64,000 nt of DNA, taken from NCBI GenBank assembly GCA_000611775.1, contig KK106981.1, positions 1,128,162-1,192,161 of the forward strand, read 5' to 3'. Each line of letters starts with the position of its first letter. Position 1 is the stretch's first letter. The position numbers and the translations under genes are program-made. Positions 23,038-32,960 of the stretch are shown here, piece after piece. Below the pieces are notes generated by a model, which was given only the letters and a program-made list of their open reading frames with translations, made no database searches and was not told the origin of the DNA. The stretch is from Umbilicaria muhlenbergii. Taxonomy: Eukaryota > Ascomycota > Lecanoromycetes > Umbilicariales > Umbilicariaceae.

Positions 23038-23672
23038 TGATTACTGGGCGAGGAGCGACGCATGTACATACGTCGAGTTGGAGGCTTTAGGCCTCAATTG
23101 GCATCTTCTGACGCCTTTGATGAAGTTGCATAGAGCCACGAAGCTCGCGACAGGCGTTTGGGGAGGTAGCGATGAAGTCTTATTTCGGAGATGTATATAC
23201 TGGGCTTATAAATGGCCAGAATTGCATTCCACAGCAATTCACGGCAGCTCAGGAGAGCAGCATTCCTCAACGCTATTCATTTCTCTTTTCGCCGTCGATG
23301 CGAGTTTACCAGGCTGTCGACCTATCCGAGCCGAGTAAATGCTCCACTCACAGGGTCTTTGAACGAACTCTGCGGCACCGTAAACCAGCGCATGGAGCCT
23401 ACGGTGTACAACGTGCGTTCCTGTGCTTCAATGTAATGTCCGCTTATCCATAGTGCGACCGGTAGATATTTGCAATTGTTATTTTGTTCTCCAATACTGC
23501 ACAGAGACAGTGCAAGGATGGCGAGATGGCCCAGCTTCTGAACTCTTATGGCAAACATGCATAATCTAAGCTTTAAGCGAGCAAACAGTTCAGCCTCATC
23601 AGCCCTATGACGAGACTGATAAGATAGATCTTCAGGTCGTAATATCCGCGCCTTTGCACCTTGATCTCCAAA
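23038..23672. other. Intergenic
   Basis: About 630 bases between the complex I subunit and WDR70. No supported feature; short open frames here show no family similarity. Confidence 0.4.
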
Positions 23673-25412
23673 ATGGACGACGGTGATACAATCGTCGAAG
23701 AAGATGAAGGACTGAAGCAATTCCTGCCCAAAGGCTTTGGCAAGCAAACAAAAGAGGCTAATGTTGCAGCGCAAATAGAGAGGACCAAACGAGCAGCACC
23801 TGAACCAGCTGCCATCGGTTCAGGATCGCACTCAAGTGGAGAGGATGATAATCAAGACTCTGATGATGATTCCGATGAAGATGATGAGTTCCCAGTCTCG
23901 CACGAGCTGGTTCTCAAGACTCATGAGCGGGCAATAACCACCATTACGGTTGATCCATCAGGATCACGATTAATCACTGGCTCCACGGATTGCACGGTGA
24001 AGTTTCACGACTTTGCGTCGATGACCCCGACCACTCTTCGTGCTTTCAAGTCTGTCGACCCTACAGCCGCGAAAGCGTCCGCCAACACTGAGACTCACCC
24101 AGTTCATCACGTCGAATTTAACCCTATATCTCCGGCTCAGATCCTGGTAATATCTGCGACTCCTCAGGCTAAGATACTCAGTAGAGATGGTGAAATACTC
24201 ACGGAGTTCGTCAAAGGGGACATGTATCTTCGTGACATGCACAACACCAAAGGCCACATCTCTGAGATAACTACAGGAACATGGCATCCTACCAACAAGA
24301 ACTTGTGCGTTACTGCAGGGACGGATAGTACACTGCGGATTTGGGATGTCAATTTGAAACGCGAGCAGAGAGATGTCATTGTGCACAAGTCGAGGGTAGC
24401 TGGATCAGCGGGCAGGACGAGGATGACGGCCGTGGTGTGGGGTTCACCCATGCAAGGGGGTGCCAACCTGCTCGTGGGTGCCGCACTAGATGGTAGTCTT
24501 GTGATGTGGAGCGGTGACGGACCGTATACAAGACCTGCTGCAGAGATCAGGGATGCGCATAAAAGAGACACATGGACGGGCGGCATCGATATCAGTTCGG
24601 ACGGCCGAACCGTTGTAACCCGGGGCGGTGACGATACCATTAAATTATGGGACACTCGAAAGTTCAAACAGCCCATCAGCGTTGTTGAACATCCTTCGAC
24701 GTCAGGGCAATATACTACCTCCAACATCCGTTTCTCGCCAAATGCGTCTTCCATCCTCACAGGCTCGCAGACAGGCCATCTCCACATCTTGAATCCTGCG
24801 ACCTTGAAACCAGAGCTCGTCACTCCCGTTACCCTAGGGTCCCCACTCATCACACTTCTGTGGCACGAAAAGCTCAACCAGGTACTGACTGGCTCCGCAA
24901 ATGCAGAGACACATGTTCTTTACAACCCAAACACTTCTTCTCGTGGTGCGGCAATGGTCATGTCAAAGGCACCCAAACGCCGTCACATTGATGACGACCC
25001 AACACTCACCACTGATCTGTCTCAAGGCCTCAGTGGAGACAGCATTGTCAATCCTAACGGCCTTTTGACAGGAACAAATCAAGGATCAGCAAGTTACGCT
25101 GCACGGCATCCCAATGTAGGGTTAACGGCATCCGGGCGATCCCGTGACCCGAGAAGACCTCATATCCCCATGACGACACCTTTCGCGAAGAGCCAACCAG
25201 ACGAGAAACACATCAAAGATCATATACCGCTTAGTTCGATGCGCGACGAGGATCCGAGAGAAGCCTTGCTTAAGTATGCGGACAAAGCGAAGAATGATCC
25301 TTTGTTTACCAATGCCTGGAAGCATACGCAGCCGAAGACAATTTATGCCGAGCTCAGTGATGATGAGGAGGAAGAAGAGGGTCCTAACAAGAAGAGAGTG
25401 AAGCAGAAGTAG
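23673..25412 (+). CDS. WD40-repeat protein, WDR70 family
   Basis: Intronless gene of 579 residues. The start is the ATG at 23673 (MDDGDTIVEEDEGL); an upstream TTG in frame is unlikely to be used. An acidic linker (DSDDDSDEDDEFPVSHELVL) precedes WD repeats such as HERAITTITVDPSGSRLITG, LCVTAGTDSTLRIWDVNLK and TRGGDDTIKLWDTRKF. After the propeller comes the family mark AMVMSKAPKRRHIDDDPTL, and the tail contains DPREALLKYADKAKNDPLFT, typical of WDR70 (fission yeast Wdr70), which works with the CRL4 ubiquitin ligase in histone H2B ubiquitination and DNA repair. The C-terminus is acidic then basic (DDEEEEEGPNKKRVKQK), a likely nuclear signal. Confidence 0.92.
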   Translation: MDDGDTIVEEDEGLKQFLPKGFGKQTKEANVAAQIERTKRAAPEPAAIGSGSHSSGEDDNQDSDDDSDEDDEFPVSHELVLKTHERAITTITVDPSGSRLITGSTDCTVKFHDFASMTPTTLRAFKSVDPTAAKASANTETHPVHHVEFNPISPAQILVISATPQAKILSRDGEILTEFVKGDMYLRDMHNTKGHISEITTGTWHPTNKNLCVTAGTDSTLRIWDVNLKREQRDVIVHKSRVAGSAGRTRMTAVVWGSPMQGGANLLVGAALDGSLVMWSGDGPYTRPAAEIRDAHKRDTWTGGIDISSDGRTVVTRGGDDTIKLWDTRKFKQPISVVEHPSTSGQYTTSNIRFSPNASSILTGSQTGHLHILNPATLKPELVTPVTLGSPLITLLWHEKLNQVLTGSANAETHVLYNPNTSSRGAAMVMSKAPKRRHIDDDPTLTTDLSQGLSGDSIVNPNGLLTGTNQGSASYAARHPNVGLTASGRSRDPRRPHIPMTTPFAKSQPDEKHIKDHIPLSSMRDEDPREALLKYADKAKNDPLFTNAWKHTQPKTIYAELSDDEEEEEGPNKKRVKQK

Positions 25413-25868
25413 AGCAATATCTTGCTCTGTGTTGCTGTTATTTAGCGGGCGTATAGTTGGGCTATCAGGGTACCAGGACGCGGCTATAACTCAAATGGGA
25501 TTTTTTCTTGATGAATACGCAGCATTTGTAGTGTGCATGTAGTGATACGGTACTCGAAAGGGAAATCGTATAAGCTCAGATCGTGCTTGAGCATCTCCAT
25601 GTGCTGTCCAATCTGCATTGGGCTCCAGCGGCTGTATAGACGCCAAGCGTGGCGGTTGAGGCATCATCGACATTTTTTCGAGGCCATGTCAATCTTTCCA
25701 ACACCGCCGATGAACATGTCAACTTTGCTGGTCATGCTGTCACGTTTGCCTGAGGAGTCTTGTATATACATCTTCGCTTCCCTGCTATCTCGGTAGTCAT
25801 CCAAAGAGCTCCCTCCTATTGCCACCAAAGAGGGGACGCTCTCCGGCAAACAGGCACCACCCGCTGGC
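25413..25868. other. Intergenic
   Basis: About 450 bases between WDR70 and the NIPA-like gene. No supported feature. Confidence 0.4.
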
Positions 25869-28055
25869 ATGCACCTACCTGTGCATCCATCAGGTGCTTC
25901 ATCCGGCCTTTCTTTAGGAGACATCGCACTCAACAGCATCCAAGGCAACGATGCTGGCTCCAAGCTTCGAGAGTGGTCATCGTTGATCGGCATTGTCACT
26001 GCGATCGTCGGCAACATCTTCATCTCCTTTGCGCTGAACATCCAACGCTACGCCCACATACGCCTACACCAAGAGCGGGAGCGCGGAAACAAGTCTGGCA
26101 AGGGAAAGACAAACGGCCATAATGGCTACGGGACACAACAGGACAAGATCGCCGAAGAGCGGGCGCGGCTGAATCTCGACGCGCCAGCGCAGGACGAGGA
26201 GGACGCGGAACACCAGAAGCGCTATCATGGCGATCGGTCCGAGACTGAATCCGAGTCGGAAGATGATGAGACGACACCGCTCAAGAGACCTTTGCAAACG
26301 CGGAGCTCGTCCGAGTCGACGCTCAAGCAGTCTGAGAAGGGAAATGCGGCTGCAGAGGGCAAGACGTATCTCAGTTCGCCGTATTGGTGGGCTGGGATAC
26401 TCCTCATGACGGTGGGTGAAGCTGGTAACTTCCTGGCGTATGGATTTGCACCGGCTTCGATCGTGTCACCGCTCGGGGTGGTCGCCTTGGTGTCGAATTG
26501 CATCATCGCGCCGTGTCTGCTGAAGGAACGCTTTCGGCAGCGGGACTTTTGGGGCGTGGCGGTGGCCGTTGCCGGAGCGGTCACGGTGGTCCTCAGTGCG
26601 AAGACATCAGAGCCTAAGATGGGGCCGGATGATGTATGGTCTGCAATCACGCGCTGGGAGTTTGAGCTTTACTTGGGAATTACTGCGGCGTTGATAATTG
26701 GACTGATATGGGCCAGCGGGAAATATGGGCACAAGACGGTACTCATTGATTTAGGGCTTGTAGGACTATTCGGTAGGTCTAGTAGACGGTTGGATGCGTT
26801 TGCTTTGACGTCTGCTAACACGACAATAGGCGGCTACACTGCCCTATCCACCAAGGGCGTAGCATCTCTTTTCTCGGACACTCTCTGGCGAGCGCTTACT
26901 TTTCCCATCACCTACCTTTTGATCTTCATTCTCGTCGTAACGGCGCTGCTCCAGATACGATATGTCAACAAGGCCTTGCAGCGGTTCGACTCCACCCAGG
27001 TTATACCCACACAGTTTGTTTTGTTCACTCTATCGGTCATCATTGGAAGTGCCATCTTATACCGAGACTTCGAGTCCGCAACAGTGGACCGGGTTGGGAA
27101 GTTTGTCGGTGGTTGTGCGTTGACATTCCTCGGAGTATACCTGATTACTAGCGGGAGGGGACGAAACGATGGCGAAGAGGAAGATGACGATGACGATCCT
27201 GATGGCGAGCAAGACGCGATAGATCTCGTGGACGCGGAAGCACGCGAAGACGATATGGATAGGGCTCATGGCGACGATCCTGCTGCCCGACGGAAGTCAA
27301 TGGCTAGTTCCGTGTTCGATCCTAGTGCGAGTCCGACCAGGTCACGACGCTCTTCCCGTCGAGAGTCGAATCCGAGCTCCAGGCCGGAAAAGGCAACACA
27401 TTCTCAGTCGCATTCCTTTTCAGGGCCGTCGATGCCTGCCTTGTCAGTTACACGGAGTCGAGAATCAGACCCGGGTCTGACCGACAACCCATGGCTATCC
27501 AACGAAGGACTTCTCACGCCGACGAACAGCAGGCTTCGTCTGCAGAGTACTATCTCCTCTCCACAGTTGCCTACAGAGACGCACGGGGTGGAGAACGTCA
27601 ATCCACGCGCTCAAACGCAAAAACACTTGCCCACGTTGAAAGGCGAAAGACCGTCCACGCTCACAAGACGGTCGATGTCCCGGATGATGCCCGGACCGCT
27701 GGTATCACCGTTGTCCTCGTCGCTCAGTGGCGTGGTGGCAGACTCTCTGCGGCGCGGCGTGGAGACGCCCACACGAAGACGGCCCCGCGCGGCCGTCATG
27801 CGGAAATCGGTCTCACAGCGGGGCACAGGCGATGGATCCACGGGGGGAGAAGCAGCCTTCGAGGCCGGTACTTCTCCACTTCGCGGACCACCAACGCCTC
27901 TGCCTCTGCCCAGTGCACGTGCCGGCGACGAGGAAAGTCAGCAAAGAGACACTGCTGCCAAGGGCCGATCGCAGAGTTTAAGCGCCACGCTATCCGACTA
28001 CTTCCGCCACAAGCGGGCCAAAAGCCAAGGCGATGGGCAGGCCGATGACGCATGA
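25869..28055 (+). CDS. NIPA/DUF803-family magnesium transporter-like protein
   Basis: The frame is open throughout, but 26773-26829 looks like a 57-base in-frame intron: GTAGGT donor, CTAAC box and ATAG acceptor, and its removal restores the conserved VGLFGGYTALSTKG. The spliced protein has 709 residues. About nine hydrophobic segments span residues 35-430 (IGIVTAIVGNIFISFALN, WAGILLMTVGEAGNFLAYGF, PLGVVALVSNCIIAPCLL, GVAVAVAGAVTVVL). NIPA proteins carry Mg2+ and resemble the drug/metabolite transporter fold. An insert of about 100 charged residues separates helices one and two. The last 270 residues or so, after an acidic run (EEEDDDDDPDGEQD), are Ser/Arg/Pro-rich and likely disordered, with many possible phosphorylation sites. 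Much longer than animal NIPA, as in other filamentous fungi. Confidence 0.9.
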   Translation: MHLPVHPSGASSGLSLGDIALNSIQGNDAGSKLREWSSLIGIVTAIVGNIFISFALNIQRYAHIRLHQERERGNKSGKGKTNGHNGYGTQQDKIAEERARLNLDAPAQDEEDAEHQKRYHGDRSETESESEDDETTPLKRPLQTRSSSESTLKQSEKGNAAAEGKTYLSSPYWWAGILLMTVGEAGNFLAYGFAPASIVSPLGVVALVSNCIIAPCLLKERFRQRDFWGVAVAVAGAVTVVLSAKTSEPKMGPDDVWSAITRWEFELYLGITAALIIGLIWASGKYGHKTVLIDLGLVGLFGRSSRRLDAFALTSANTTIGGYTALSTKGVASLFSDTLWRALTFPITYLLIFILVVTALLQIRYVNKALQRFDSTQVIPTQFVLFTLSVIIGSAILYRDFESATVDRVGKFVGGCALTFLGVYLITSGRGRNDGEEEDDDDDPDGEQDAIDLVDAEAREDDMDRAHGDDPAARRKSMASSVFDPSASPTRSRRSSRRESNPSSRPEKATHSQSHSFSGPSMPALSVTRSRESDPGLTDNPWLSNEGLLTPTNSRLRLQSTISSPQLPTETHGVENVNPRAQTQKHLPTLKGERPSTLTRRSMSRMMPGPLVSPLSSSLSGVVADSLRRGVETPTRRRPRAAVMRKSVSQRGTGDGSTGGEAAFEAGTSPLRGPPTPLPLPSARAGDEESQQRDTAAKGRSQSLSATLSDYFRHKRAKSQGDGQADDA
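26773..26829 (+). other. In-frame intron within the NIPA-like gene
   Basis: 57 bases, a multiple of three without a stop, so retention would insert 19 residues into a loop next to GLFGGYTALS. Signals: GTAGGT donor, CTAAC about 14 bases before the end, ATAG acceptor. Splicing is inferred from family alignment. Confidence 0.8.
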
Positions 28056-28969
28056 CGCTGGAAGAGGCGGGCGTGGTGGGACTGGTCCCTACAACTCCGA
28101 GTACAGCGATGCATAAATCGGGGCCCGATGATGACATGGTGGGATGTATATTTCATGACTTTATGAACGGGGAACCACGATCCTTATCTTCTGTTGGACT
28201 ACTCCACTATAATCTCACCGGCCGCGCGGAGAGATGGCGCAGCTAATGGAAAGATTTATCTTTGGACTCTGACTGCGGATTCGGCTTTGGTGCTTGTGGA
28301 AATTGCCATCCCAACACGAGATTACCGCTACTCCGTACCACGTCCACAAATTCCGCAATAGGGTCCAACAGCTGCTTGGCCTCTCGGCCGTTGCGAAAAC
28401 GGCCGGGGCTGAATTTAGACGTCGCCTTGTCGCCCAACAGAGACGACGCCGCATTATCAGTCATCTCCCTTTCGAGCCTAGCCGCACGCACGAAGCCGAA
28501 GAGAGCTCCACCCCGGCCAATCAAGTGGCGCCAAGCCTGTTCCTGATCGATGGTACCTGTACTAGCGCAGCCGGGCGTATCAGCCCCGGCTCCACGCCAG
28601 CGCCGCGCCGGGGGGTTGCTTATACCTTATTAAGATTATGCAGCGCTCCAGGGAAATGACCCACCGGAAATGAGAATGCGAGCAGTGAGCCCTTTTCGCC
28701 TTTTCGCCTTTCGCCTTTCGCCCACCCGCACCAGCCCCCGGTCGGCATCCATCCAAATAAGAGTGCCCACCACCCCCCCTCGCCTTCTGCTGCATTCCTC
28801 ATCCCTCTCCAAACAATAACCCGATTGTACCAGTCATTCGTTAGGCGGACATTCCACGCTCGTTTCGAAAGCAAGACAACAACAAGACCCATTCTCTTCT
28901 AATACCCGCCTGCCCACCTCCGTACCCGCCAACTCTAACCCAAGCCAAGCAACCGAATCAGCTATCACC
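28056..28969. other. Intergenic, promoter of the wall-protein gene
   Basis: About 0.9 kb with no supported gene. A short tandem array of ccttttcg/cctttcg units lies at about 28690-28722. From 28740 on the sequence is C-rich (caccccccctcg, cccgccaactctaaccc), a usual leader for a highly expressed fungal gene. Confidence 0.45.
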
Positions 28970-29205
28970 ATGAAGTACTCGCTCGCAACCCTCGCCTTCG
29001 GCCTCGGCGCCCTCGTCGCCGCCAATGCCAACTCCACCTCCTCGGTGCTGATGACCACCAGCACCATCTACACCACCGTCGAAAAGACCATCACCTCCTG
29101 CGCCCCGACCGTGACCTCCTGCCCGGCCTCCAGCATGACCGTCATCACCGACACCATCGTCCTGTCCACGACCGTCTGCCCCGTCACTCCCACCCCAAGC
29201 GCAGT
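28970..29205 (+). CDS. Secreted Ser/Thr-rich wall protein, first exon only (cut by assembly gap)
   Basis: The first exon encodes 78 residues and ends at a GTAAGC donor at 29206. It starts with a signal peptide ([20 protein letters not shown]) followed by a Thr/Ser-rich stretch with paired cysteines: [18 protein letters not shown], then [13 protein letters not shown] and [13 protein letters not shown]. Fungal proteins of this pattern are often extracellular or GPI-anchored and found in the cell wall. The rest of the gene must lie in or beyond the N run, and no continuing exon was recognised after 29787. Codon use is strongly C-ending, suggesting high expression. Function unknown. Confidence 0.8.
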
Positions 29206-29348
29206 GTAAGCTCTCCCTCTCCGTCCCCAGTCCCCTCCTCTATTCCAGTCCCCTCCCCCTCTCTTCCGTCCCCTCCTCTGTTCCACTCCCATCCCCCCTC
29301 TCTTCCGTTCCCCATCCTCAAAAGAAGAACGCGCGACTAACACCCCCC
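29206..29348 (+). repeat. Pyrimidine-rich tandem repeat in the intron before the gap
   Basis: Nearly pure C/T on the plus strand. A unit of roughly 38 bases (gtcccctcctctattcca plus gtcccctccccctctcttcc) occurs about twice with small changes. It ends in a C run at the edge of the gap. Confidence 0.6.
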
Positions 29349-29787
29349 NNNNNNNNNNNNNNNNNNNNNNNNNNNNNNNNNNNNNNNNNNNNNNNNNNNN
29401 NNNNNNNNNNNNNNNNNNNNNNNNNNNNNNNNNNNNNNNNNNNNNNNNNNNNNNNNNNNNNNNNNNNNNNNNNNNNNNNNNNNNNNNNNNNNNNNNNNNN
29501 NNNNNNNNNNNNNNNNNNNNNNNNNNNNNNNNNNNNNNNNNNNNNNNNNNNNNNNNNNNNNNNNNNNNNNNNNNNNNNNNNNNNNNNNNNNNNNNNNNNN
29601 NNNNNNNNNNNNNNNNNNNNNNNNNNNNNNNNNNNNNNNNNNNNNNNNNNNNNNNNNNNNNNNNNNNNNNNNNNNNNNNNNNNNNNNNNNNNNNNNNNNN
29701 NNNNNNNNNNNNNNNNNNNNNNNNNNNNNNNNNNNNNNNNNNNNNNNNNNNNNNNNNNNNNNNNNNNNNNNNNNNNNNNNNNNNNNN
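29349..29787. other. Assembly gap (439 N)
   Basis: Unknown bases. The left edge is a C run and the right edge a G run, so the gap probably covers a homopolymer or repeat that stopped assembly. It hides the remainder of the wall-protein gene. Confidence 0.99.
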
Positions 29788-31024
29788 GGGGGGATATCTT
29801 AATGTTTACGAAAGGACTGACTGGGGGGGGGGCAGTGTCGGCGCGCTGCGAGCGTCACCGTGCGGGAGGTGGCTCTTCGGTTCGGAATGTATATATTTTG
29901 TAGTTGGGGGTGGGAGTAATTTCTAATCTACTGTGAGTTGGGTTTGGTGAATCTGTGTGCTTGGACAGATGGTGACTGGGGATTGTTCATTGTTGATGTG
30001 AGATGTAAGCTTGTTGTGTGGTTGATAGTCATGAATTGTGTGTGCTATGAAGCGAAAAATCTATGTGCTTGTAGGAGCGTAATCAGAGCAAGTTCAAAGT
30101 GAGCTTCTATTCTTGAAGTGAGCTTCCACTTCTCTGAGACGCTAATACACATTCATAAAGCAATAGAACTCACACTTGTGTCAGTGCTGTTGCTCATGAC
30201 GCGCGGTAGATCCCGTGGCTACGGCGTGACATTGGGGATGAGACAATGGTTGGAGACTCGGAGTCCTTGCAGGGAGGCTTAGTCTTGAGCGCTGATGTAG
30301 AAGTATGTCGCATCGACCATGCAGTAAAGGTGGACTTGTAGATCACACTTGTTCTATATTTCTTCAGTCCTTCTGTCCTTCAACTCTCCTACTCGTTTTC
30401 TATCCGTCTTCTGTCTGTCTTCTAATCCTCTTCTACTCTTCTTCTGCTGGCACAGAGCATAACCCGTATTCCATTAGATCAACTAAGGTATCGAATCGCA
30501 CAAAAGTGCAGCATCAGGGCAGACTCAAGGGCTAGATCTTCGCATCGAAGATGAGCTATGCAGATGGTGATGCGGCACTGCAGGGATACAATCACCTTAG
30601 TTCTATGTCTCATCTGATACCATCATGGCTTGAAAATAGCTGCAATGTAGGACCATCACGCCCTAAGATAGATCACCTCACGTACGATGTAGAGGCAGTA
30701 TTGGTGCTAGAGTGTAGTACTCCAGCGGGCCCGGGTGCTGATGTCACATGTACAGCCTCAAGATTTCCAGCAGACTTAAACAACGACCGGGGACTTGTCC
30801 TCACCCAAGATGCTAGTTATTTTTGTAGTTTGCTCTAGCAGCTCCTCCATGCTGTCCCGCATGGCCCTTACACCTGGCTCGCCGCAATGTCCCATGTATA
30901 CTTGAGCATCACCAGTAACGCCTCTCTCGACGCTAGAACCCCACAACCAACTTCCAAGTACACAATTTCCTAGTCCACAAGCGACATAAGCGGTTCCACT
31001 TCTCCCATTACCCAGTTATTCCCA
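29788..31024. other. Intergenic after the gap
   Basis: No supported gene. G runs lie at 29788-29793 and 29822-29831. A pyrimidine-rich tract (about 30353-30446, many cttct and tcttct words) could be a plus-strand leader, but no credible frame follows. The left part may include 3' sequence of the wall-protein gene. Confidence 0.4.
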
Positions 31025-31873
31025 TCACGACAGAGCTCCTCCCGGTAATTTCCCCGCAACATCCCCCACATCCGCCGTCTTCGTCACATTCCCCAGATCA
31101 GCCTTCTTCTTCACATCCGCCACCCCCCCAACATCCAACCCCGTACTCTTCCCCACATCCCCCACCTTATCCACCGCCGGCACTTTCCCCGCGACACCAT
31201 TCGGTTGTTTCTTCCCCGCCCCCTTCGACTCTTTATATTCCTTATGCCCCCCCTCCACCCTCTTCTGTTCACCCTTCGGTTCCCTAGCCTCCCCATTCCC
31301 CGTCGACTCCTCCCCCTCTGAAGACCCATTGCCCGCATCACTGAGACTAGTGTGGATGCCGGGAATCTCCTTTTGGTTGAACCATTTGACTAGGTAGTAT
31401 GCGCCGACACCCCACAGGAAGATAAAGGCGCCGGCGAAAGACGTGATGAAGAGGGTTGGTAGGAGTACTAGTAATGCTATCCCGACGCAGAACGCGGTGA
31501 ACAGGAGCGCGCCCAGCACGCCGATGAGGAGCGCGGCTACTAGCGCAAACACGAAGACAGTGATGGTCATCACGACGAATAGCGCGAGTGGTATGCCAGA
31601 AAGAGCGACTTGAGAGAGTATAAAAGCCTGTCAAGTCGTAGTCACTGGGTCAGCCAACAACGCGGGTGTAGAAGGCAGGGTGGAGATGAGAAATGGGGGT
31701 GAGGCGCTTACAGCAAGCTTCGGTCTCTCGGTCGCAAACTGCGAGAACTTGGCCCAAAGCTCCTCTCGTCTCTCGGGCGGAAAGAAACGATCCAGAAGGC
31801 TCTGCCCTTGATTCAACACGCCTGTGGCGGTGCCCTGAAGGGCTCCCGCCATGCCACCAACAACTCCGGCCAT
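31025..31873 (-). CDS. Promethin/LDAF1-like lipid-droplet membrane protein
   Basis: Two exons, 31873-31712 and 31627-31025, give 254 residues. An amphipathic N-terminus (LLDRFFPPERREELWAKF) leads into a long hydrophobic block: FILSQVALSGIPLALFVVM, then ALVAALLIGVLGALLFTAF and LLVLLPTLFITSFAGAFIFL. Such a double-hairpin block fits the promethin family, whose members sit with seipin at lipid-droplet assembly sites in the ER. The last 110 residues are hydrophilic with repeated VGDV, KADLG and KTADVG words, probably soluble and disordered. The exon join KLA-AFILSQVAL keeps frame and restores the first helix. Family call rests on pattern recognition, so moderate certainty. Confidence 0.7.
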
Positions 31874-32565
31874 GGTGCTGGAGGAAGAGGTGAACGGAGA
31901 GGAGGGGTGGACTTGGACGCGGTGAGCTGTAATAGAGTCCCTGTTCCTGTTGGTCTAGGGGTGGAGGAACGCTGGGCTCTCTACTTCCTGCGGGAGGTAG
32001 GTAATGTGAAGGATCTGAAGTTAAGGGACTGTGGGGAATCGTGGCTTGTACGAAACCAAGTTTCGGAGGGGGAAGGGAAATGACGTTTTTCCGTTGCCAA
32101 GACTTTCAGCACGCGCCACAGGCGACAACCACTCGTACAAGGTGTTTATATACTCTCTACTCCGTACACATGAAATCATGCCAAACATTGCACACGGCAG
32201 TGGAACAATTGTGCAGTACAAGAACCTGGGAAGAACGTGAGCGTTATTCAGATTATGGACTACTTTGCACAATCACCAATTAATCCGAATTCTAAGGCGG
32301 GTTTTGGAAATTTCTTGGCTTTAAAAAAGAACTGGAAGATGGACTCGCGCAGCATGAAACATCCACCAGATGATCCCACCAAGATGCTATGAAAGACTCA
32401 CACATAACTCCTCACAACGCAGAGACCCGATATTCCCGGCCTGCCCAACTCCAAAGAGCCCGCTTCACTATGCAGTACTCCATCCCAAACACCGAAGTAA
32501 AACCCGCACCATGACATGAGCAGCAACCCATAAGCATTACCCGCAATAAACGTCGATACTAACGT
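31874..32565. other. Intergenic
   Basis: About 690 bases. No supported feature; includes the promoter of the promethin-like gene. Confidence 0.4.
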
Positions 32566-32960
32566 TCACCACCACGAAGATTCTTGAACCTCACGAGGGT
32601 ACGTCTCCAAAGCGGCATTCTGATCCTCCAAGCTATACCCCGGTGCACTGGTGCTCGGAATGTGCGGACGAATGGTGATGTCGTCGGCGTCGGAGTCCTG
32701 ATCCCCATCCTCACTGCGCTTCTTATCCTCGTTTCCACCCTCGTTCGCTGCACGGTCTTCACTGGTCTGCGCCTGCTTGATCTCACCAGAATCTCCAGCA
32801 TGGCGGGCGGACAGCTTGCCCTCGCCAGGGTCGTTGTTGGAGGCGCCGTTGACCCCATCCACGACAGCGTTGTGCTCGCCCGATCCATTCTCCAGCAAAC
32901 TCACACCGCCGACCTCATCATCTGGCCCGTCTCCTGAACCTCTCCTTGCCCCTCTCCAAT
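32566..32960 (-). other. Acidic open frame overlapping the end of the coiled-coil gene
   Basis: A minus-strand frame, offset by one base from the coiled-coil gene, stays open from about 32960 to a stop at 32566. It reads GSGDGPDDEVGGVSLLENG, later KKRSEDGDQDSDADDITI, ending ETYPREVQESSWW. Its acidic, Ser/Gly-rich nature continues that of the coiled-coil protein's tail (DEDGSDDEAEGG). It may be the real C-terminus, reached by a missed intron or by a one-base length change in the ggcca-rich repeat near 32950-33000, or it may be a chance frame. Confidence 0.35.

Noticed and set aside
27491-28048. 185-residue plus-strand open frame
   Set aside because: Second frame of the disordered tail of the NIPA-like gene; Arg-rich composition without any domain is expected from such overlap.
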